Shown here piece after piece: positions 13,301-26,200 of a DNA stretch of 64,000 bases. The stretch covers positions 10,719,412 to 10,783,411 of the forward strand of contig JAKOON010000012.1 of the NCBI GenBank assembly GCA_022577435.1. Reading direction: 5' to 3'. The notes below the pieces were generated by a model, which did no database searches, was not told the DNA's origin, and saw only the letters and a list, made by a program, of their open reading frames with translations. Position 1 is the first letter of the stretch. Each line of letters starts with the position of its first letter. Source of the stretch: Embiotoca jacksoni. Taxonomy: Eukaryota; Chordata; Actinopteri; Embiotocidae. The position numbers and the translations under genes were made by a program.

Positions 13301-14249
13301 TGCACGAAGACAGACAGCTCCGCTGTCACACTGGATGAGCTGCGAAGCTCTTTTTTTTTTCCTTCCTCGTCTGTCGGGGCTCCTCCAATCCGAGTGAGTT
13401 ATTTCCCCCAAAAGACTTCTTTCGTTACACAAGAAGACCAAATGGTCTCTATAGTTAGCGTGCGCATCATGCGTAACTGTGGACAGCGTTGCCGGAGCCA
13501 AAATAGCGATGCAGCTGCTGCTCTTACGTCGCATGACCGACATTGTACCGCATGCTTGATTCTGAATCAAATTCCGTTTCGATTTTTTTTTTTTGAGACT
13601 TAAGTAAAAGTAGCTTCTTTGTGTTGTTCAGGTTTGTTGTGCCACTGCAGCCAATAACCGGTCTACACAACCAGGTTATGCTGACCAGTCAGCCTGGCCA
13701 GCGCAGGGGGGCCTTCCTGTCATCAAGGGAATGGGTGATAAGGGTACGTTTACTTTTCCGGATTGCTCCATATGACAAATCCACGGGATGGAGGAGCGAG
13801 GTTACGCAAACAGCCGTGCCTCTGACGTCAGAGTCCCTCTGCTGCCTGCTTGATTGATTACAGTAGTGCTACGCCGAGCAGACCAGTGTGCTGCTGAAAG
13901 AAAAATAAGGACACACTAGAGGTTCAAATGCGATCACGCAGTACACTCTCCGCCCCGTCCACACCTGCACTATCACATAAAAAAAAGAAATACTGAAATG
14001 TGTAAAAAAAAATTTTTATTTTAATCAGAGTAAGCTACTCTGAAACCTTATCGTGACTTACTTTGCCTTGTTGCTTTAAAACTTAATTTTAAGCGTGTAA
14101 TTAGTGATCGTACGGTATGTTACCACCAGAACAGCCTTCTCATCTTGTTGGGTTTTTTTTGTTTTTTTTTTACTGGTTTATAATTATTGTTTGAATGCTG
14201 ATTCAGCATTTACACCATTGAGATCCTGTTCCTGACTTCTTCCGTACCT
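10351..14249. other. Intergenic DNA, no gene recognised
   Basis: This is part of the long gap between the tent5b promoter and the zdhhc18 3' end. Open frames are short and lack family similarity. A small tandem duplication of about 22 bp (AAAATTTCCCAAAACATTTC type) occurs at 11249-11295. The segment 13190-13860 is richer in CpG and has a GGACGTCACG motif near 13219, but it shows no convincing exon. Confidence 0.45.
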
Positions 14250-15620
14250 TTTTCCGGTCGCTTCTGCATACTTTCACCGATTTCAACCATTCAAATTTCA
14301 GCTCTTTCAGCACATGCTGAACATTCAACTTTTTTTTTTTCTAACATTTATAATTTTGAAAATATGAAGCATATTTTTTTTTAAACATTTCTGCATACCT
14401 TTACCTAGAGACACCATTCAAACTTTAAACGGGTCACACGCCCTTCGTCTATTACCCTGACATTCACTTTTCTTTTCTTTTCTTTTTTGATATCTTCTCC
14501 AGTTTTTTCATAAACACAGTTTAAGCATGACAAGGTTTTGGACCATTTTTCAGTTTGTACCGGGTGTGTATTGCAGCAGTGAGAAAGGGTGACGTCATCG
14601 CCGGTGTGGAGGAAGGTAACAATTTCTCTGCCCACAAATTTTCAATGTGGCAGCGCAATTTATACATCAAAACGGTAGGGATTTTCGTCGGCTCTCACCC
14701 AGAGCGACTCTCATATTGTCCAAAATAGTCTGTGTGTGTAGAGTGGTCCCCACCAACTCTCCCATAAAGTCCCATTATACGAGCTCTGAAAGATGGAGTC
14801 GACGTCTGAAAACCTTGGCGTCTGTGGCTTTGGAATAACGCCGATATAATACGCATGGCCGACGTGAAAATTGGTACAGCCAGCAATGACCCGTGTTTGC
14901 TGCTTGTGCTGAAGTCGTTTTTTTTTTTTTTTACGATAGGACCGCAGGTTTTTTTTTTTTTTTTGCGTAATGAGGACTTGTTTGGGAGTATAAAACCCAT
15001 TGTGTTCAATGGAGGGTCAGTCTGACATGGAGCGCTGTGCTGTTGCTGGGTAACGGATCTGCTCCCTCACGCACACCTGCGCCTCGTCTATAATGAACCG
15101 CTTTGATGTGTTTATAAAGATGTGCTGTACATGAACATGTGCAAACCGTTGCTCCTCCAGGTGTTTGATGTTTCAGACTCGAATCAGCTGATTTTTAACT
15201 GTCTGATAACAAAATTCTTTCGTCGCATTTTCTTCAGCTCTCGGCTTCTGTATTTGAATTCTGCAGTTTGTTTCGGTGATTTCTTCCAAATTTTAGGTCC
15301 CAAGCTTTGAGTCGACATTTCTGTCTTCTCAGCTATTTTGCATTGTTTCGAAAATATCGTTCAGCTTAAAGCTTTTGGTTTTGCATTTCTGTATTTGGTC
15401 AGATGCCTTCAGCTTATTGAGCTCAGTTTTCAGCGAGAAATGTCAGCTTCAGCATTCACACAGCCATTTTCACCAGTAAATGCATTTTGTTTTGTTTCTA
15501 AAGTTACAAACTGCAGTACTTTTGTAACTTTTTTGTTGTTGTCATTTTCCCTATCGCAAATGTTCTGCAGATCCATAGTTATGTCATCGTCCCAGCAGTG
15601 ACTGGGGGTCAAGGTTATTG
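14250..15620. repeat. Unclassified repeat-like tract with internal direct repetition
   Basis: Two related segments about 130 bp apart (starting near 14263 and 14391) share TCTGCATAC followed by a CCATTCAAA block and an ACATTCA block. T-rich spacers and CpG-containing unique stretches alternate through to about 15600, with repeated TTCAGCT and TTTCTGTATTTG words. The make-up resembles non-coding interspersed repeats known to me from percomorph genomes. Boundaries are approximate, no terminal repeats were found, and it has no coding capacity. Confidence 0.4.
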
Positions 15621-18600
15621 CACTGTCGAAGTGCTCTGAAGCTCAACGGTCAAATATAGTCTGAGACTGTGTATTACGTAAGACTGGGATCACTTTTCTC
15701 TCTGAATGGGTGGAAAGAAACAAAGTTGTGTGGAATGTTCAGGGAATCATAGATAGGGAAAATAAATCAAACACAGTGTGTCTGAGTGTTTGGGAAATAT
15801 ACAAAAGTTTACAGTAAAGCCAGCAAGAAATTCCATGAGGAAGATTTTTTTTTTCCCAGAAAATCAACTTCCCTCATCTATTTCACGTAAAAGTGAGGAA
15901 ACTGGTTGCATTGTCATACCCAAACACATTTTCTCCTGCGGATCTTTTATTTATTTATTTTTCTCAAACTCTGAGTTAAGCACGTGGATATCTACACATG
16001 CCACTTATCCTTACCCAGAGGGGTCTATGTATAAGAGAGGAATGTATGGGCCTGGTGATAAAACACCCTCACCTCTTTCTGTGCGTCTGGGACTTCGTAA
16101 CTTGGACAGTTTCCTTAACTGGAGCTTACGTTGTGTTTGCCCCACCACTATCCTCTAAATGCTGCAAATGTCCTTGTTAAATGCAAAGAAAGTAAACCCT
16201 CAGGCCACATTACTTCACATTTTTGGTGTTGGTAGATGTCTGGTATTACTCTCAACTGAAAACATACTACCGACTATACTGCAGGGACATAAAAACAAGT
16301 TGACAGCTGCTTACAATGTGCAGATAGCGCTGAGTCACACAATTTAACCATAAAAGCAAATAAAATAAACATGTTCTGTAATTTTCTCAACACATGTGCC
16401 TGTTGTGGACGTTTTATATTAAAAAGCTACCAGGGGGAAAGAACTGGCTGCCTTCATTCTCTGGAGTGTTTACCAGAAGTGAGAGGGAACCCCTATTTAG
16501 CGCTGAACTCTGGTTTCATTCCCAGAAATCTTTGCGCCTCGCCCCCATCGAGTATCAGAGAAACTCTCTCCGAGGGGAAGATTAAACGGGAAAAAGTAAA
16601 TTGTCAGAGAGTAATTGTGTTGACTCACTGAACAAAATTGGGGTTAAGCAAAGCACATATATGCAGCAGCTCCCCCAGAAATGAAGTTTGTTAAGGTCAT
16701 GATCATGACAGCACAGTGTAACTAATACTACTCGACATCTGAAAACAGCAGAGCCTGTTTTATCCAACCCTTCAGTCAGGTTAAAACCTCTGTCCAAATG
16801 AGTGACTAATAAAAAACACATGTCAGCAGTAGTTTCACAGATCGCCATCCAGACCACATTAAATCTTCCTGCTGGAAGGATTATAGGACTGGGCAAAAGT
16901 GAATTCCCTCTAGCTTCAGGTTAGAGAGGGCCAGCTCAGGGGGAAACGAGATTTTATGATCATCAGGACAAAGTAGCTGCACGTATTAGATTAAGAGGCA
17001 TTTTTGAATATTGACAAAACAAGCTTTTGAACAACAGTAAACTTGTCTGCAATAGTTTAAAAGATGCATGTGAGGTTTTGGTAATGGGTTGAGATTTATG
17101 TGATGCTGTCATCCAAAGCAGGCAGGAGGCAGTTATGTTGCACACATGGCCCCAAGCTGCTTCATACTGTAGAGCAACGACTGGAACGCAGACATTGTGT
17201 TGCCCGTTTTAGATCAACAAATCACTCGCCGTTCACCCAACAGGCACAAAAAGCATTTTACCAAACAGTTTCAACCCCTGTGGCCCGTAGCTATAAGTAA
17301 CAGAGGCAAACACGATAAGAAATATGGAGCAGTGAAGCCTTTCTTTCTTCATACAGCCGTACTGGCTTCAGCTTGAAGTCAAACATGCAGAGACTACGTC
17401 TGGTCATGCCCTTTTAGTGACTCAGCATCCACTATCTATCTCTCCGTCACCTTGCTCCACCTCTTTTTCCCCTTCGCGCTTTATTGTCATTGTTACATAA
17501 ACCAGGGCCATGACCAAGTACATGAAGTTCAGAGGCCTTTATTGGTTATTGCACAACCCTCATCTGTATATAACTAGGTTCTTACTGTGTATTTCTGCAC
17601 TACAGCCGCTGCTATGGTCTGTTATAACACCAAAGTTTGCATTCAAAATGTGACTGCAACAAAAGTGAAGAAGTGTCATCAGATAAATGTTCGCAGCATA
17701 AATATTAAATTACTCAATACACTTGCAAAACACATTTTCATTATTATATATTATATCAAACTGCATGAAACAGACATGAATATGTAATTTGTATATGTCG
17801 TTTCAACTAATTTTATATCATTTTTATATCATTTTTAAAATTGATTTAAATTGAAGGTCATGGCTTCATTTTTGAAAAGGACTAAAGGTACAAAAAAGGG
17901 TTTTTTTTGAAGACAGGCCTTTAAAAAACAGAAAAGGGAAGAAAAACAGGATGCTTCACCTCTCAATGAAAATTTGAATAGCCTTGGATAAATGTCACAT
18001 TCCTCTGACATGAGAAAAAAGATATATAACACTATTGTAAGTAATAACAAGTTGATAACACTGCCTCATATGTTATCAGGAACTGTCATGATGGGAGTCT
18101 TCGTCAAACCCAGTGAATAATGTTTGATATGAGGGTTTGTGTTACAGAGAAATGTCCACTTAGATGTATTTCTGTTTGTTGCGTGTATCAACTAACTTTT
18201 CTTTAATGTTACAGAGTGTGAATCATGTGTGAACACAGGAAAATCATTAGAATATCATTTCTTGCTTTAAAAAAGAAGTTTATCTGCTGGCAGGTACCTT
18301 CATGTGATGAAAAAGACTTGTAAGCAACCAAAGTATTTTTCAGCAGACTGATTATGGCCATATCAAACGGTCCTCTTTGATAATAGCTGCTGTGATAAGG
18401 TCTGACCCTGTGGTACCCTGGTGCATTAATCCAGCTTCATGGCACATATTCAGGTTTCCATGGGGAGCTGCTTCCATATCAACACACAGAGCCGACACCT
18501 TCCACTGCAAGAACTGGCAATATCTCACGTCTTATTACATATTCACTTATCTAATCTGTACACCAAATAAAATATGGCGGTTTTAAAGTACGCCGTAATC

Positions 18601-21510
18601 TTGGAGCAAGGGAACTCATTTTCATAAGGATTCGTCAGATATGTAGATAGAGGCCTGAGGAGACTTTTTGCACAATGTATAATAACAGTGATTGTTACTA
18701 CTCTAATACAAAATGCAACAATAAACAACAATAGAAAGAGTGCATCATTTTACCATTACTCACCATTACAACCCAAGATAACGTGTCAAGACCTGCATGG
18801 TTTGCTCCTTCTTTATTGTGAAGGTGACACATGGTCAAACACACAGATAATCAAATCCACCCATGTTAACACCCAAAGAGCTTCCCAGAAAAGTAGAACA
18901 CAAATACACGGATTAGTACTGAGCCAACTCTGCAGAAACATAGACACAATCATCAGATTATATTATTTGAAGAAACCTTCACGCTTTTAGTGTCATCTTG
19001 GGTTGAAGAGGTGCAAACATTTTGATCTGCTCGGACATTTGTCAGGACGTCAAATTCGTCCTGGTTTTATCGAAGAGATTTTGCAGCATATATCCACTTT
19101 CGTAACCCCCAAAGTATGTGAGGCTAGCAGGCTGTTTGTTTGTATTGCAGTCCAACATCCAGAATTCAGACATTTTAACCACGGTGTGCATGTTGCCCAC
19201 AGGATTCGGTCGTTTCATGTTTCACTGGCAGTGGCAACAAACTAAGCTCACTGGCAGCTGCAGCCTCCTGCAAGCTGGTTTGTTCTGCTCAGCACAGGGT
19301 TAATTATATCCAGCTTCACGGCCCAGCAGCACAGAGATGCACTTTTAGCTCAGCGGTGATGCTGACAGCAGCCCTGACTGTGAGTCACCTGTTTTGTTCA
19401 CGGAGGCACTTCACTTCTGCTCCGGTCAGACCAGCGAGCGATGAGAAAACGACTTGTGAGAGTGTGACACACGGCTGCACACATGACAGCAGAGCCAAAA
19501 GTGGCTCAGTGAAGAGGAACGGGATACAGTGAATCACACTGTGGATGACATCCGGAGGTAAAATGGTAGTGGATCATTTCTTTGAAGAGCTGGAATGTAT
19601 TCGTTTTAAGTGAAAGACCTGCCTTTCCCTGCTGTTTCTAATGCACGTTGCTCATGCAATCTAAAAAAAAAAAAAAGAAAAAAGAGATGGAATCAGTGTC
19701 ACATTAGACAATGAAGTTTTTGTTTAGGCTAAATCCATAATGGCCACATACAGTACTGAAAACAGTGACCCTGAAACACCCAGTTCACTGATGTGAATGG
19801 ATTTTGAAGTTTTGTCTCTGATATAACCCCTCCTTTGAAATACAATATTTTTTTTTTTTTTTTTCCAATACATGCTTTTATTCTGAAATCCATCAGTAAA
19901 GCAGGGCACTCACCCCTGCTGACTGGGTGGCCTGCTCTGTGTGTGTGCCACACCAGTCGGGGTTAGAGAGCATGATACACTCCAGCAAGCGAATAATCAC
20001 CTGCAGCCAGCAAGGAATCCTCATGTGAACGCTGCTTACAAATACACCCACAACATACTCATGAACTGGTACCTTTACTGGCTAAACAGGCAAAATCTAA
20101 ATTTGTATTTAGATTTTTTTTTTCATCTTCTGCACGGAGGGCCGTGGACAAAATGTTTTTCGTCCAAAGACGAGAGTCCAATCATCTGTTTTACGTTAGC
20201 TTAAAGGTTTCCATACTGACATGCCTCAGCAAAGAGTCTGTTTGAAGTCAAATGAGATCATATGTATACTATATAAAAATGTCAGACACAGATTCAAGTT
20301 ACAATATTTACGTATTGTGTGCGCAACATTCTGTACCTTGCAAGCATCTTCTGTCTGAATCCAGTGAGAGCTGAAGAAAGATTGTGTCTTCAGCCATCTT
20401 CTTCCATCATTTCCTTCTTTATCCTCGGTTAATAGTTAAAAAAAAAAAAAAAAAAACAAAAAAAAAAATGTATTTCAAGTATTTTACTAACTGTTAAAAA
20501 GCAAAAAAAATAAATTTAGCATATATCAGAATACAAATACTATTGTACATTCAAAGGATGTTCTTTGAAAGGTGAATAACACCATCATACAGGACGCACC
20601 AGCTGTCGCATGCAGAAGCCCCTTCAAAAAAAAAAAAAGGTGATTTTTGGGGGACCTTAAAGCAACATCGTCACACAGCAGTGGCAGCTGAGTGCAGTCA
20701 GTCTTCAGCCTCAGCTCCCATCCACCGTGAACACCAGCCTTCTGGCTGTTTTTCAACAGTTTTAGATTTCAATAATTACAGTAAAAAAAAACAGCATCTT
20801 TAAAAGAAGAACATTGGGGGGTAAACATCTTAAACAATTTGCCGCACTCTAAAAGATATTTTATTTTGTATGGCTATTTGCAAGAAGAATAAATCTCTAA
20901 ACTGCAGTCCAAAAGACTTTATCCGATTGGGTTAGATTGCATCTGAGGGCAGACGGAGTGAGTATACAGTAAAAAGTGATATTAAACTTTATTCTTGATA
21001 ATTGATATATTTCAGTTGTTTTTTTTTTCACTTTGACGTATATTGCCCTGGTTTCGTGTATCGGTGACCTCCGATCTTCTGATTTAATTAAAACAGTCAC
21101 CTTGTTGTAACCGTATGACAGACAAATACACACCTGTATTCCTAACCCATCTCTCAGCGCAGGTGTGTGTGTCAGCTGGCATCCACAGTGTTTCTGATGC
21201 ACACACCTCACACACTGTCTTTATTACCGACCGTCTGAGCACATGTAGTCAATACGCATCTCTACATTGTTTCCATGAGGGAGCTGTCAGAACGAATGAA
21301 CTCTGCATGCACCACATTACATTTTCACATGGGCCTGTTTAAAGTCACTGTAGTTTATCAAGTGAACACTGGGCTTTGCTATGCATGTAAAAAAAAAAAA
21401 ACTTTCTGTTGAAGCCAAAATATTTTTATGGAGGAAATTAGAGGGAAAAAAATAACCCTTTAAAAATAAAAGAGGCAACAAAAAAAAACAAGTCAACAAA
21501 ACTGAACACA
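15621..21510. other. Intergenic DNA, no gene recognised
   Basis: No exon chain or recognisable protein similarity was found on either strand. Homopolymer A/T tracts (19663, 19849, 20440, 20628, 21390) are the only low-complexity features. No tRNA or rRNA gene was recognised. Unrecognised non-coding RNA or enhancers remain possible. Confidence 0.4.
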
Positions 21511-21516
21511 TTTATT
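21511..21516 (-). promoter_or_regulatory. Candidate polyadenylation signal of the long zdhhc18 transcript
   Basis: The minus strand reads AATAAA here and is followed by a GT/T-rich stretch, as expected downstream of a cleavage site. It would end a 3' UTR of about 1.4 kb after the alternative zdhhc18 stop at 22927. The call rests on position and sequence only. Confidence 0.4.
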
Positions 21517-22926
21517 GACCAAATGTTACAGTTCCACTGTTACACCCTATAAAATACACATTTGTTCATACAAGCACGGCTTGTAATTGTCTACACAACC
21601 TATGGGTCCTGATGCTAACTGATAAATGAACGACTCACTCACAATGGCAAGGTGGTTCTTCACAAACTCACGACCTACAGCTCCAAAGCTCACTTACAAA
21701 AGAATAAATAAAACATCAAAAGGCCTTTCTCCTAATGCTTTTCACATCACCAAACTGTCAAGTCTACACTCCAAGCAATAATCACATCCTGCCCCCTGGT
21801 GGCACAAAGGACCTCCTGCTATATACTGTCCCCAGAGACAGAGAGGGGATGAAGTGTCATGCTGTAAGAGTAGGAAAAGGTCAAAGCCATTAATCCGACT
21901 GAAACGGTCCATACTGTAACCACCAACACACTCATGAATGTACATTCGACGTGCCCTCAGGCAAAGAAAAATCTGACGCTCACTTGTCCTGAAAGGATCC
22001 CAGTAGATCACGTTAATGGTAAACGGTGTCAGTGATAAATACTGCCATCCAAGTCCTGATAAGAAGCAGCAAATTTGATTTTAAACACATTGTTTTGACG
22101 TCCAAAATATTTAATAAAGGAGCAAAGTGGACACTATAAAATATGCAGTGGTGCAATTTCTGAAATGTAACACAATGATCTTAACAAATTCACCCAACTT
22201 TACCTGGCTTAAATATCCTCTTTCAATCATAGTTTTCTAAACGGGCTCAGCGGACAAAAATAAATGTTGTCATTCTGAGCCTCTGATGTAAAAGACATGC
22301 AGACGTGATTAGAATATTCCGCAAACACCTTGACAAAAGGTCATACAAAAATAAAATGAACAACCGCACTTTGCCCTGCCCCTTCTTTTACCTGTTTAAC
22401 TTCCCAAACTGGATCCACCCGATGACACTGGGATGAGGTCACTCTCGATGACAGGACACGACGGGACATAAGGCTAACTCTTGACTTCATAATCCTGAAA
22501 TGGCTCACTGTCAGGAGCATGCCACTTCAGTAAATCAAAACTTTTCTTGACTTTTTGCATTCACAGTCAATATGCAAGTATTCCCAGACGTAAATACCTG
22601 TTTGCATAAGATATTAGCAGGAACTTAAACACTGAGGTTCTGAGGGAGGTGTGGAGGCATGTTGGGTGTCTTAAAAAAGGTGCTTAAAAAAATATCTCTA
22701 TTGTGCTTCCAAGTGTTACTAAGATCGACCTCCATTCTGAAGGACACAGTAGGACGTTGGTGATACAACTTAATCGACTTCTCACAACGACATCTTGAGA
22801 AACCAAATTGCAACATGCAACATGACTACCACTGAGACAAAGTTTCTTTGGAGCCAAAACTGTTGCCAAGTGATACCGAGCAGCGTAGCATACAGCAGGG
22901 CAAGTCCACTACGACTCCCCTTATGG
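21517..22926 (-). other. Probable 3' UTR of the long zdhhc18 isoform
   Basis: This 1.4-kb stretch of AT-rich non-coding sequence lies between the stop of the alternative last exon and the candidate AATAAA. No interspersed repeat was recognised. A CTCF-like motif lies at 21790-21802. Confidence 0.4.
21789..21803 (-). promoter_or_regulatory. CTCF-like motif
   Basis: The minus strand reads CCACCAGGGGGCAGG, a full match to the vertebrate CTCF core. A motif match alone does not show occupancy. Confidence 0.45.
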
Positions 22927-23259
22927 TCACTGGATGAAGCCAATGTCAGGCGCATCGCCCAGAATCAGGGTGGTGCGGCTGAGCGACGGCGAGGGAGCAG
23001 CCAGACGGAAGGCTGGATTGATCGAGTGCAGCGAGTCCCTCCTGTCGCTCCTGCTGAACGGAGGGCAAGTAGCAGCCACGTGACGGCAGGAGTGATGTCG
23101 CGAGCAGCCAGCGGAGGGCGAAAGCTCTGCAGTTGATGCTGCGATGCTGGAAACCTCCAGGACCAAAGGGATGGTTTTTGGGGTCCCAGAGGGGCACATG
23201 CTATGAAAGTCGGAGGAGTGGACCATCCTCTCCAGCACGTCCTTTGTGCTCTGAGTGCA
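22927..23259 (-). CDS. zdhhc18: Alternative terminal coding exon of zdhhc18
   Basis: This 333-bp exon follows a strong acceptor (TTCACACAG) and stays open in phase 0 to TGA. It encodes 110 residues starting CTQSTKDVLERMVHSSDF and ending SRTTLILGDAPDIGFIQ. Human ZDHHC14 continues with CIQSTKFVLQ and later SRTMHVLGLASQDSLH, so both ends of this exon resemble the paralogue's tail. The Ser-rich middle contains RRDSLHSINPAF, a possible phosphorylation region. That is known-family comparison from memory; splicing itself is inferred. Confidence 0.75.
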   Translation of the reverse strand, partial: CTQSTKDVLERMVHSSDFHSMCPSGTPKTIPLVLEVSSIAASTAELSPSAGCSRHHSCRHVAATCPPFSRSDRRDSLHSINPAFRLAAPSPSLSRTTLILGDAPDIGFIQ

Positions 23260-26200
23260 CTGTGTGAAGAGGAGCAAAAATAGAGAAATGAATAAAAAAA
23301 AAAAAATTTTAAAAATTTAAAAAAAGAAGAAGAAAGGGAGGACCACGTGGTGTTATGAGAAAGCCAAGCTGCAGATACGACAGTAAACACAGGACAAGCG
23401 TGTATAGAAAAATCTGCAATGTGATTTAAAGGATTAGTTCATAAGCAGAGTGAAAGCAATGAGAGCCCTGATGACTGAGATTCAAATGGAGAAGCATGGA
23501 GGAAGTTGAGTTTAGATGCAGAAAATGCAATTACAAGGCAACAGTATAAAACAAGGGTGTAAACAGATTTAGATGAATGTGGAGAAGCTACTTCATCCTG
23601 CGCTTCCTCCGGCTCAAACAAAGGAAATGGAAATACAGTTTATGCAGAATTTTTGTTTGTTTGTGTCACCATGCACGCACAATGAACGACAACAAAACCT
23701 CATCCGACCGGAGGACAAAGAGGAAGATCATCAGCCTTTAAACAACAATCTCCATCCAGTGCCGAGTGAGTGAGCAAATGTTAATGAGAGCAAAAATGAT
23801 TGGTAGTGAAGCATGCACATTCAGGAGGAAACATTATTCACACCGTCAGCACAAACCAATCACAAGATCTGCCTCGGCTGAGCTCCAGTTTATGCAAAAA
23901 AAAAAAAAAAAGTTCAATGAGATGACGGCCACCGTAAACCAAACTCCGACTATATCGCAAGGGGAAGAGATGTTGTGATTGGTTCATGAGCTTCAACCCT
24001 ACTCTTACCATCAACCGTCTACATGCAGCAGTGCCCTTCAGGCTGTGCAGGACAAAGAAAAATCCTGACAGTTCTCCTCCTAGCAGGGTGGAATGGATAC
24101 AGTACAACACCGTGTGTCAAAGCTTTTATCCAGCAGTTACAGACATACACATGTTCATCAACCATCTGTTCACCGACTCACTCGCCATTGAAATGAGAAT
24201 AATAACCACAAAGAGTACAACTCTTCCCGAACAGAAAGACTAAAGGATTAAATCAAAAAAGTAAATTCAAAACACAGACCAAAATACTAAAATATAAAAA
24301 TAAAAGTTTATTTAAGACATAAAAGAACACTTGCGTGGGTAAAAATGTAAACATTTTAAGAAAATAAAGCAATGTCACAACTAACAGACATCTGATATGT
24401 TGACAATACAGGCAAATATATTCAAGGCATGTGGGAAATGATTCATGATAAAGTGCTGATCAATCCAACTCAATTTCCATGTCCTAAAATAAAGCAGTGA
24501 TTAAATCTTGTGTGTGCATAAACCCTCTCTGCATCATACAAACAAACTCGGAGGAAGATACAACAACAGGCTCAACTCCTACAAGTCGAAGCAAACAAAT
24601 ACAAATAAAATATCATAAAAGTGCCCCATATAAAAGTGTTTACTGACCCGCAGAACAAAAAGAGCAAAACATAACTCAACGACTGCCTTAACAAAGGCTT
24701 ATTTTCTGCCAGTGAAAACTTTTGAAACCTTCTGCCCACTTTTTTTTTTTTTTTTTTTTTCATTTTTAACTGCTCAGTAAAACAGTTACAAGTGACCTCA
24801 AAGATATTTTGTTCTAGTGCCCAAAGAATAAAAGATATAAGTGATGAATTAGCTCTTCAGTGGAGTTTCATGCTTAGTTGCAGCTTTAATTAACAAGCTT
24901 TACAATTTCTACTGTAAAGATTTGGTTTTATATTGGGTCTGCTTTGAGGCATCAAAACCGAGTCCTTGGGAAGCTTCTGTAGTCCACTTACAGACGTTAA
25001 TTAAATGCATGCTCTTCTTTCTGGGTTGATAAATAATGCATACACGAGATGCGCGACTTTCATAACACAAGGAACATATTAATGCGACATCGTGTGACCA
25101 ACTCCACTCGATGACTGAAGCTGGAAGTCTGAAGGATAAAGGAGCGGACACAAAAGGGTGGAGGAGGCACACGGGGCATTACAACACGGGAGCTATGGGA
25201 CAGTCAGGAGTCAGGGGGGAGGTGGGGGTAGGGGGGGGACCACAAGCGGTTTCATCCTACCATGTTTGCGTCGCTCTTGGCTGTGAAGGGAGGCAGTTCT
25301 ATCACTGAGGCAGCAGAGATCTCCTCATCAGGAAGCTGCAAACCTCTTCTGTCAATCAGACTGGAAAACAGAACAGAGGATGGATGTTGCGATGCAACGG
25401 AGAGGTGATGTTTCAAGACCCTGAGCTGTTGAGGTAATTAGTGAAATACATGAGGTGATGATGAGGACTCCTGACATCTTCGCTCACCTCGGGGGCATGG
25501 GGCCACATAACGTCACACAGCAGTTGGTTATAATGCTGTTGTAACTGTACGGGTGCCCGGAGTCCTCCGCGCCCCTTTTACTCGACCAGGATCCTTTTAT
25601 CTGCATAAAGTTAAAACAATTGTTGTTGTTCACAAACTGAACATTCACGATGAAGTCAGCTTCGTCATGTCGGGCTGCCACTACTTACATCTTCATTCGT
25701 GGTGAGGTTGGAGGCTACTAAGTAGGTATGGAAGCCTGAGAGGCCCAGAATAGACCAGATGGAGAAGAAACAGATCACCAACTCCACCACAGTACACAAA
25801 GCAGAGTCAAGGCATAATGACACCGTTATCAATGATCGCTGCAGACACATGACAATTACAGCTACATGATTAACATCTACGACGAGAGAAAATGTGCGTC
25901 ACCTGTTTTCCTTCCACTGTTACACAGACTGACCGAGATAACCAATCATGTTTCTTAACATCATCTAAAACACTTCAACTTCAGTGTTAATGTCATGACG
26001 TATCTCCGAAGGTTAGCGGAATATTTTTGTGAATGTTGTAATCAAAAATGTTTGATATGCAGCAGCTTTTCCAAAACTTTGTGATGTATTTTATTATATA
26101 AATACAAGTGCTTCAACTGTTTGTTCTTTTAAATAACATTATTTATCACAAAACTGAGTACAATCTCTTACAGTTGGGAGGATGTGTAAAACTCATTCAA

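Noticed and set aside
13235..13603. Opposed open frames of about 110 codons in the 13.2-13.6 kb CpG-rich patch
   Set aside because: No family similarity, no plausible splice partners, and both strands are open by chance of composition.
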